A stretch of 64,000 nucleotides of DNA. It comes from Lantana camara. Lineage: Eukaryota; Streptophyta; Magnoliopsida; Lamiales; Verbenaceae. The stretch is taken from positions 58,535,001 through 58,599,000 of the forward strand of contig CM074855.1 of assembly GCA_037501455.1 (NCBI GenBank). Reading direction: 5' to 3'. The position numbers were made by a program, and so were the translations under genes. The notes under the pieces were generated by a model that was given only the letters and a program-made list of their open reading frames with translations, ran no database searches and was not told the origin of the DNA. Within the stretch, counting starts at the first letter, position 1; each line of letters starts with the position of its first letter. Positions 55,141-64,000 of this stretch are shown here, piece by piece.

Positions 55141-56882
55141 GGAAATGCTAGACACAAATGCAAGACCTAGACGACTCGAATTCCCGCCTAGCACCTCCAA
55201 CCTGCACGAAACAACTGAAAACAAACCGGGTTCAGTCTAAAAGAGACTGGTGGGTATAAAAGCGGGGCATAAGTATAAATATCGCAGAATTGAAACATAT
55301 ACATGCAAGCCCTAATCCCATAGAAGTTTGATAATAAATTTCCCAAGCGGGCAAAGAAAATAAAACATCAATGGGATTACGACTATCATATTCATTCATA
55401 ATTAACATAGGGTTTAAGGCCCGGCGAGTGGGCGTGCATCATCTCCAACCTTCTCCTCGTGTAAACATATTCATAAATTCACAAGCTATCATACATAACA
55501 TATGTGCACATATATAATGATCATAATCATTCATATACACCTTCTTCCTCCGGTGGTGGAAAAGTTTGCAAGACTCGGCCACCTCATACATAATGGCTAG
55601 TGAGGTACATGAATCCTCAAAAGCCCGACTAGCGTTTTCTCGTCAAAACTCCTGACGAGATCCGTTTCGACGTAAAATGGTTGGAACTAGTGCAAGGGTT
55701 CACCGTCGGCCCTTGCCTCCCCGGTTTACCACGATACACTAAGCTCCGGGGCCCGTGACCATAACATACATGCAATCTCGCCAAAACATAAGGTAGGTTT
55801 TCATAAAGAAGGGCTTAACAATCGAAAATCATACGACTCTTTAGAAGACTCGATAAGTATAAGTATAACTTTTGGCTTAAAACGGTCACATAAGGGTTAT
55901 ATTGGGAAAAGATAACTATTAGTAGAGAAACCCACCTCGAACCGACAAAAGAAGACACGAAAGCCTCAAGGATTGGAAGAGATCAACTAAAATGCTCAAA
56001 ACCTAACTGTATATACATCTTGGCCAAAACTCATGAAACCATGCTCAAATTTAGGGATGAATGAATGAAAATGACTCATATTGAATGTACATAACATATC
56101 CAAGCTTACCTTGTTGATTAATGGAGGTTTGGGAGGAGATTTGAGCTTGAATCTCAAGGTTTGGCTTGAGTGACGGGATTTCTGGAATGCAGAGGGTGTT
56201 TGGCCAATTTACTCCAAGTGAGAAGGGTTATCTAGGTTTGGGGGGTTAATGGCTGAAGAAAGGGTTGAGTTAGGGTTCCATAGGGTCTAACCATGGTTAA
56301 TTTGGTCCATAAATGAATAAGTTATGGTCATTTTGGTGCAACAAGGTAAGTTTAGGCGTCCGTTGTGTGTTTCGGTTGAATTTCGGAGGTTCAAATGGCT
56401 TTGGAAAAATATAAGGCTAAGCTCATCAAACTCAAATTTTCGATACGAGTTCAACGAAGTTGACAAAACTCAAATCCGAGTTTCCTAGCTCAAGTTATCA
56501 AATAAGGAACCAATGGTGCGCTAATTGCTCGTTAGCCCCCGTTTTGGATTCCGAAACAAAATAAATTCAAAACTCAATCAAACAAACCCGAAAACATAAA
56601 ACGAGCATATAACCATATTCATAACACATATAAGTCCGACATCTTAAATTCACACGAAAATCCGAAATCATTTCACGTAGAAACGGCAAGCAAATAATTC
56701 GTTCAAGCGCAACTAGTTCAAAGAAAATTTATATAAATTCAAATATTTCAAATAATTAAATATTCTCTAATTAATATAATATAAGATAAAGAAATGAAAT
56801 AACGTAATTAAAATAAATTAAACGCGCACGTAATTATCACATAATTCATACCTGAAAATTTTGGAAAAATCGGGGCGTCACA
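55141..56882 (-). mobile_element. 3' LTR of element B, part 2
   Basis: It continues the LTR begun at 44784 after removal of element A; joined length is about 2.09 kb. The sense start is TGTGACGCCCCG at 56882. A splice donor (AACAAG then GTAAGC) begins at 56109 and an acceptor (TTTCGTGCAG) ends at 55202, followed by GTGCTAGGCGGGAATT. The conserved module lies at about 55545-55760. No GC-rich palindrome cluster is evident, and the predicted intron is the shortest (about 0.9 kb). Confidence 0.88.
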
Positions 56883-56899
56883 ACCTCTCCCCCTTAAAA
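56883..56899 (-). promoter_or_regulatory. Polypurine tract of element B
   Basis: Minus-strand TTAAGGGGGAGAGGT abuts the 3' LTR at 56882. Confidence 0.85.
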
Positions 56900-56916
56900 A
56901 GAATCCGTCCTCGGAT

Positions 56917-59703
56917 TCACTGATTGCTCGGAAACAGCTCAGGATGAAACTTCTTCATCTTATCCTCCGTTTCCCACGTGGCCTCTTCCGTCTTATCACT
57001 TCTCCATAATACCTTAACCAGTGGGATTCGCCGGTTTCTTAATTCTTGAAACTTTCGATCCAAAATCTTAACCGGTTTCTAAACAAAGGTGAGATTAGGT
57101 TCAATTTCTACCTCTTCCTCGGGTAGGATCTCGGCTTCATCCGGATAATATTTGCGAAGTTGGGAGACATGAAATACATTGTGGATTCCCGTCAAACTCG
57201 GAGGTATATTCAAGCGATAAGCCGTGTCTCCAATTTTCTCAAGAATCTCATACGGTCCCAGATAACGAGGATTTAATTTACCTCCTTTTCCAATCCTCGA
57301 AAATCCTTTCCGCGGTGAAGCTTTCAGAAATACTCTATCACCAACCTCAAACTGAAGATCCTTTCTTCGCCGATCCGCATAACTCTTCTGTCTATCTTGA
57401 GCTGTTTTCATTCTTTGTTGAATTATCTAAACTTTATCAATCGCTGCTTGCACCGCCTTAGAAGGCTTCTCTTTCTTTTCCCCTCGTTTCACTCCCTCTT
57501 GTTTCGTCCAACTCCATTCCTCAAGGTCGAAGAATAAGGGAGATCTACACTTTCGTCCATAAAGGGCTTCATAAGGCACCATTCCTATCGAAGCTTGAAA
57601 ACTGTTATTATAGGCAAACTCAATTAAAGGAAGCTGCTCATTCCATGAACTCGAAAAGTCCAATGCACATGCTCTCAACATATCCTCCAAATACTTGATT
57701 ACTCTCTCCGACTGGCCATCTGTCTGAGGATGGAAAGCTGTGCTGAATTGAAGCCTTGTTCCTAGATTCCTTTGCAATTCCTGCCAAAACCTAGAAGTAA
57801 ACCTCGGATCTCGATCTGACACAATACTGACTGGCACACCATGAAGTCGAACAATCTCATCAACATACTTCTTTGCCAGCTTAGGTACCTTATCCGACAT
57901 TCGAACAGCCAAAAAATGTGCCGATTTCATTAATCTATCCACGATCGCCCAAATCCCATCAAGACCACCCTTCACTCTAGGAAGGCCTGAAACGAAATCC
58001 ATCGCCACCTGTTGCCACTTCCATTCTGGAATAGGTAACGGTTGAAGTAGCCTGATGGCTTCTGATGCTCAGCTTTCACGGTTTGACAAGTCAAACAATG
58101 TCTCACGAAATTAATTACATCCCTTTTAAGTCCATTCCACCAATAAAATTGCTTCAAATCCTTATATATTTTATTACCTCCGGGATTTATCGAATACCCT
58201 GATCTGTGAGCTTCTTCCAAGATAATTCTCTTCAACTCATTCGGAACCACAATCCTGTTCTTAAACCTTAAGAGTCCTGTATCATCAAATCCAAACGGGC
58301 ACTCGGGATCCACCCTAGCTTTCTCAGCTAGTTTCTGAACCTCGGGATCCTTTCTCTGAGGCTCGAATAACCTCTGCTGCAGATCTGGTTGTACTGAAAT
58401 ATTCAGAATACTGGCCCTTAGCTTGAAAGACTCAGATTCTTCTCCAACTTCCACTTTCACATTAGACACACTCGCCTTCCTGCTAAGTGCATCCGCGACC
58501 ACATTAGCTTTTCCAGGATGGTATCGGATCGTACACTAATAATCCGCTAAAGTCTCCATCCAACGCCTCTGTCTCTTGTTTAGCTCCTTCTGAGAAAACA
58601 AATATTGAAGACTCTTGTGGTCCGAAAAGATCTCGAAAGGAATTCCATATAAGTAGTGTCTCCACTTTCCCAAAGCAAAGATCACTGCTGCTAGCTCGAG
58701 ATCGTGGGTGGGATAATTCTGTTCATGATCCTTTAACTTCCTCGAGGCATAGGCTATCACCCTACCATTCTGCATAAAAACACATCCCAACCCTTCTTTC
58801 GAGGCGTCCGTATAAACCATGTATCCTTCAGTGCCTTCAGGAAGTGCTAGTACCGGTGCAGTGGTCAACTTCTCCTTCAAGAGTTGGAAACTCACCTCAC
58901 ATGCCTCGTTCCAATCAAACTTAACTTCCTTCTTCGTCAAACGAGTCAAAGGAGTTACAATCTTAGAAAAATCCTTAACAAATCTTCGCTAATACCCAGC
59001 CAAACCCAAGAAACTTCTGACCTCGGAAGCATTCTTCGGACTCTGCCACTGAATAACTGTCTCGATCTTTGAAGGATCTACTTCCAAACCCTTACTCGAG
59101 ACAATATGACCTAGAAAAGCAACCCGGTCGATCCAAAACTCACACTTACTAAACTTCGCATAAAACCGATGCTCTCTCAATGTCTCCAAGACCAATCTGA
59201 GGTGCCTTGCATGATCCTCCGGATTCCTCGAATAAACCAGAATATCATCGATAAAGATTACTACGAATTTGTCCAAATAAGGCCGAAAAGTCCGATGCAT
59301 CATATCCATGAATGCTGCGGGAGCATTAGTTAAACCGAAAGGCATCACAGTGAATTCATAGTGTCCATACCGGGTATTGAATCCTGTCTTAGGTATGTCC
59401 TCTTCCCGGATTTTCAACTGATAGTAGCCTTGTCTGAGATCCAATTTCGAATAAACCCCTGAACCTTGCAACATGTCAAATAAATCCTCGATGTGGGGTA
59501 ACGGATATTTATTCTTCATAGTCCTTCGATTAAGCTCCCGGTAATCTATACACATTCTTAACGATCCATCTTTTTTTTTAACAAAGAGAACCGGAGCACC
59601 CCACGGAGAAGAACTCGGCCGAATATATCCAATCTTAAGTAATTCCTCTAGCTGAATTTTCAATTCCTTCAACTCCGCCGGAGCCATTCTGTATGGAGTT
59701 TTA
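56917..59703 (-). pseudogene. Decayed pol of element B (RT, RNase H, integrase, chromodomain)
   Basis: It is similar to the pol of element A throughout. RT has [12 protein letters not shown] and [12 protein letters not shown]. RNase H has [27 protein letters not shown] and [10 protein letters not shown]. Integrase has the HHCC finger and [23 protein letters not shown] and DGQSERVIKY. The chromodomain ([17 protein letters not shown] and WETEDKM) runs to the stop at 56917. Damage consists of a stop after LAGY (near 58988), a stop after LADY (near 58537), a frameshift near 58000, a stop near 57425 and a TAG in place of CAG before KPVKILD (near 57079). Catalytic residues are otherwise kept, so decay followed insertion and is not ancient. 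Confidence 0.93.
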
Positions 59704-61436
59704 GATTACGGTTCTGATCCCGGATATAAATCTATAACGAATTCAATGTCACGATCCGGTGGCAATGAACCTAAATTCTCCGGAAACACATCGGGAAAAT
59801 CCTTAACCACTGCGGTCTCCTCAAATTTAATTTGATCCTTCGGCTTATTAAGATGATAAGCAACGAACCCCATAGCCCCTTCTCTCATTAGCTTACGAGC
59901 TTCCATAAAAGATAAGAGTGGCATATCCTTCAATCCCATTTCACCAATCACCTCATTCCCCAACTTAATCTTCTTCTTGAAGCAATCAACCTCTGCCCAA
60001 TGTCGGTATAACCAATCCATCCCAAAGATTACCCCATATCTCTTCATAGATATTACGATGAAATCGGCTGGATAATCTCTCCCTTCTATCAAATCCGAAC
60101 AACCCCGAACCACTTGATCCGTCTGCAAATTTCCTCCAAGAGGAGAACCCACAAAATAACAAGAATTGGCACATAAAACAGGTAGGCACAGAGAACCACA
60201 TAGATCACAAGATAAGAAAGAATGGGTAGTACCCGGATCAAATAATGCATGGATGCTCGTGTTATGAATGCAAACGGTACCTTCCACCACGGCGTTGGGA
60301 TCAACTTCTACATTTTGTTCCTCACCCTCGAGGGCATAGGCACGAGCTCGAATCATAGGCTTTGGAGCCCTGTTCTGAAATCCAGGGTTCTTGTCAAGGC
60401 ACGTATTCGCCATGTGATCCGCTTTTCCACAGATGATACATAAGCCCAATCTTTTCCAACAATTATAGAAGTTGTGGGCAGGACCTCCGCAATACGTACA
60501 TGGCGGCTTAGACAATCGATCTCACTCAAAGTCTGTTGAGTTTTAGAAGTCACCACTCGAGGCGGAGCATTCTGAAAAACTTGCGCTCCAAACTTAGGTT
60601 TCTTGAAAAGACCTTGTGTAGGTGGAGAGGCTTGTACCATAGGCCTCTTTCCATACCCCGATCCTCGTCCCATAGGAGCCTTAAAAATTGGATCTTTCTT
60701 CTTAAATTCCTCTTCTTGTTCCAAAGCTCTCTGTACCGTATCAGCAAAAGATAAGTAATTATATCCCGCTTGGTCGTGCCTCAAATCCTGTCTAAGTCCG
60801 GCAATAAACTTCTTCGCCTTCCTCTTTTCATCCCTCGTGATATGAGGTGCATACTTTCCAAGTCGGTTGAAAATGGCGATGTACTGAGCCACCGAACGGC
60901 TACCCTGCTTCAAGTTCATGAATTACTGCTCCTTTCTCTCTCTCACCACCTCGGGCACAAAACACTCTCGAAACACTCTTTTGAAGACTTCCCACGTAAT
61001 CTCCTCTTCATCAACCTCTAGCTTTTCCCTCGACCTTTCCCACCAATCATAAGCTTCCATCCAACTGAAATTCGGCGAATTGGACCTTCTCTTGGGTGGT
61101 AAATTGTCGAACTACAAATATCCTCTCTATTCTCGTAAGCCATCCCTCCGATATCTCATCATCAATTGAGCCGGAAAACCGTGGAGGGTTGTAACTTAGA
61201 AATGTCCCATGAGGATCTCTATGATTGTTGTTATTCAACGGAGCCGGTTGTTCAACGGGTTGTGGTGGGGGAGCTTGAGCCCGTCGATGTTCCACATAAT
61301 TAAAGACCGCTTCCATAAAGTTTCCCATGTCCATCGGAGGCGGTTGCTGCTGTCCTTGTGGTGTAGGAAAACGATCACGGTGTCTACATTGCCCCGGTGA
61401 TCTCTCACGATGTCTTCGTGGAGGCATCCTGTTCAA
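59704..61436 (-). pseudogene. Decayed gag and protease of element B
   Basis: It starts MNRMPPRRHRERSPG. The N-terminal gag, with FSGSIDDEISEGWLTRIERI, leaves its frame near 61050 and reappears in another frame (LKQGSRSVAQYIAIFNRLGK) up to about 60500. The original frame then resumes with two zinc knuckles (CTYCGGPAHNFYNC and CIICGKADHMANTC) and the protease FDPGTTHSFLS, where A has DPGATHSF. A stop (TAA) lies near 59704 between the protease and TPYRMAP of the RT. At least two compensating frameshifts are needed in gag. Confidence 0.9.
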
Positions 61437-61630
61437 AAAACACTGGAGTGCATGCTATCTTTAGTTAATGCATGAAAATGCAATTAGTTCAGTCAAGATC
61501 GAAGTATAGAGCACATAAGCAGGTATAGAATGCATAAGAGATGCATATACAATCACATTGTCAATTAGTCCTAAAGCCGAACGACCTAGACTGACTCACA
61601 CGACAGTAGAGCCCGGGTTTTGCAACCCTT

Positions 61631-61643
61631 GGCTCTGATACCA
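61631..61643 (-). promoter_or_regulatory. Primer-binding site of element B
   Basis: Minus-strand TGGTATCAGAGCC lies nine bases from the 5' LTR and matches tRNA-iMet. Confidence 0.9.
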
Positions 61644-61652
61644 CTCAAAGGA

Positions 61653-63225
61653 TGTACCGCCCGAGCGGGAGGCTCCACATCCCCCGCACCGAGACCCAAC
61701 CCGCATAGGAAATGGAAAATCCCTACACGTGTCAAATCACGACGAACGAGGACACAACACACACGCTAAGCTAGACGGGAGCTAACCCTTCAACCAAACA
61801 ATAACCAACATGAATTAAATCGAGAAACAAATGCAATAGCGGAAGCAATAAACATAAATATTCACATTGAGCATCCAAGCTCCAAAAATAGATCAACCTA
61901 TAAAATAAGTGGTAGCAATGCCCTCACGGCTCAAAATAACATAATTCGCTCCATACAAACCAAAATACAAAATATGAGTGCAATTGAGTGTAAAGGAAAT
62001 GCTAGACACAAATGCAAGACCTAGACGACTCGAATTCCCGCCTAGCACCTCCAACCTGCGCGAAACAACTGAAAACAAACCGGGTTCAGTCTAAAAGAGA
62101 CTGGTGGGTATAAAAGCTGGGCATAAGTATAAATATCGCAGAATTGAAACATATACATGCAAGCCCTAATCCTATAGAAGTTTGATAATAAATTTCCCAA
62201 GCGGGCAAAGCAAATTAAACATCAATGGGATTACGACTATCATATTCGTTCATAATTAACATAGGGTTTAAGGCCCGGCGAGTGGGCGTGCATCATCTCC
62301 AACCTTCTCCTCGTGTAAACATATTCATAAATTCATAAGTTATCATACATAACATATGTGCACGTACATAATGATCATAATCATTCATATACACCTTCTT
62401 CCTCCGGTGGTGGACAAGTTTGCAAGACTCGGCCACATCATACATAATGGCTAGTGAGGTACATGAATCTTCAAAAGCCCGACTAGCGTTTTCTCGTCAA
62501 AACTCCTGACGAGATCCGTTTCGACGTAAAATGGTTGGAACTAGTGCACGGGTTCACCGTCGGCCCTTGCCTCCCCGGTTTACCACGATACACTAAGCTC
62601 CGGGGCCCGTGATCATAACATACATGCAATCTCGCCAAAACATAAGGTAGGTTTTCATAAAGAAGGGCTTAACAATCGAAAATCATACGACTCTTTAGAA
62701 GACTCGATAAGTATAAGTATAACTTTTGGCTTAAAACGGTCACATAAGGGTTGTATTGGGACAAGATAACTATTAGTAGAGAAACCCACCTCGAACCGAC
62801 AAAAGAAGACACGAAAGCCTCAAGGATTGGAAGAGATCAACTAAAATGCTCAAAACCTAACTATATATACATCTTGGCCAAAACTCATGAAACCATGCTC
62901 AAATTTAGGGATAAATGAATGAAAATGACTCATATTGAATGTACATAACATATCCAAGCTTACCTTGTGGATTAATGGAGGTTTGGGAGGAGATTTGAGC
63001 TTGAATCTCAAGGTTTGGCTTGAGTGACGGGATTTCTGGAATGTAGAGCGTGTTTGGCCAATTTACTCCAAGTGAGAAGGGTTATCTAGGTTTGGGGGGT
63101 TAATGGCTGAAGGGGTTGAGTTAGGGTTCCATAGGGTCTAACCATGGTTAATTTTGTCCACAAATGAATAAGTTATGGTCATTTTGGTGCAACAAGGTAA
63201 GTTTAGGCGTCCGTTATGTGTTTCG
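61653..63225 (-). mobile_element. 5' LTR of element B, truncated by element C
   Basis: It is nearly identical to the joined 3' LTR up to TTATGTGTTTCG, where element C begins at 63226. Acceptor near 62058 and hairpin module near 62395-62440 are kept. In this copy the hairpin is better paired (CGAGT with ACTTG) than in the 3' LTR. Confidence 0.88.
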
Positions 63226-64000
63226 TGTAGCACCCGGAACGCTAGGCACCACATCCCCCGCACTATAGCCCCGAGCCACATATGAAATGGACAATCCATA
63301 CATGAACCAAAGCTATAGCGAACGGGAGATAATAAAACGACACAAGCCTAGGCGGGTACCCTCAATTTAAAACCAACCAACAACCAAGTCATAGTATTAA
63401 AAAGCGGAAGCAATAACATTCATTCAATACGTATAGGTACCATATTTATTTATTTATTAAAAGGTACCAACATTCACACTATCAATACCATATCATCTCC
63501 AAAATAGGTAACAAGACAAGATACAAAATATCCCAAACTATACAAGAACAAAATGTGAGAATGAAGTGTGCTAGAACCGAATTAAAGACCCTATAGACTC
63601 TAATTCCCGCCTAGCACGCCCTGCAAAACAACTGAAAAGTCGAGGTGTCAGTCCAACACGGACTGAGCGAGGGGTATAAATATTTATAAGCGCACATACA
63701 TGCAAGTTATAATCTCGGGTAATAATTTTTTGGAAAACAATACAATTTAGTAAAATAAGAGATTCTATCACCCGAGGTTACAACTAATTCAATTGCAATT
63801 TAATCAATTCAATACAATCAATTGTGGCCTGGCGAGTGGGGCAATTCTCCAACCTTACACCGACTGTGTACAATCAATCAATCAATTATTAAGTGATTAG
63901 GTGATCAAGCAATTTATTACTGTGCACAATTAGCAAGTTCAATAACGCCTTCTTCCTCCGGGTGATGGTGGGATTACAAGGCCCCACCATCCAATCAATC
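63226..64000 (-). mobile_element. LTR of element C, partial (A-family relative)
   Basis: It starts TGTAGCACCCGGAACGC like the LTR of A and follows it with clear divergence to the window end. The splice acceptor (TTTTGCAG, ending 63621), the GGCGTGCTAGGCGGG motif and the hairpin (about 63946-63997) are conserved. The rest of the element lies outside. Confidence 0.85.

Overview
This window is plant nuclear DNA from a repeat-rich, probably eudicot, genome. It consists almost entirely of LTR retrotransposons nested inside one another. I found no host gene, tRNA or rRNA. Plant origin is inferred from Tekay/Del-type Ty3/gypsy chromoviruses, a Tork-like Ty1/copia element, and primer-binding sites (TGGTATCAGAGC) complementary to plant initiator tRNA-Met. 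The species cannot be named from the sequence. All coordinates come from reading by eye, and a few boundaries may be off by several bases.

Left part (1-22390). A minus-strand gypsy element F (5' LTR 815-3884, PBS, start of gag) is cut at position 42 by the end of another LTR. After a 720-bp spacer comes an unusual array, G, with the order LTR-internal-LTR-internal-LTR (4606-20988). G is non-autonomous and codes for no recognisable retroelement protein. Its middle LTR looks like a crossover chimera of the two outer ones. Next is the 3' end of another non-coding internal region, ending in a polypurine tract at 22390.

Middle part (22391-44783). The + strand LTR H (22391-37270) is split by a 10.1-kb copia element I (24760-34859, TSD TATTT, decayed polyprotein) and by a 1.6-kb TG...CA insert X (TSD TGGAT) that is probably a solo LTR. 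It is followed by fragments of a D-family LTR, one of which carries a 2963-bp solo LTR (TSD GATAA), and by a truncated LTR E.

Right part (44784-64000). Element B, a decayed minus-strand Tekay-like element, sits in LTR E. Its 3' LTR was hit by element A (45126-55135, TSD GTAAA), which is complete, has nearly identical 2572-bp LTRs and an intact 1526-codon gag-pol with chromodomain. Its 5' LTR was hit by element C, which runs off the window.

Main observation. The otherwise dissimilar gypsy-type LTRs (F, G, H, solo, D, E, B, A, C) share an internal architecture. They have a predicted splice donor after the 5' part, a predicted splice acceptor followed by a TGCTAGGCGGG-like motif, and a conserved terminal U5 block. 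Most also carry an intron-located module ending in a hairpin plus CCGGAGGAAGAAGG; the hairpin stem differs between families but stays paired. In several families a cluster of family-specific GC-rich palindromes lies a few hundred bases downstream of the donor. I suggest these LTRs contain an intron that separates spliced mRNA from unspliced genomic RNA, with the palindromes acting as dimerisation or packaging signals. This is an inference and can be tested with RNA data.
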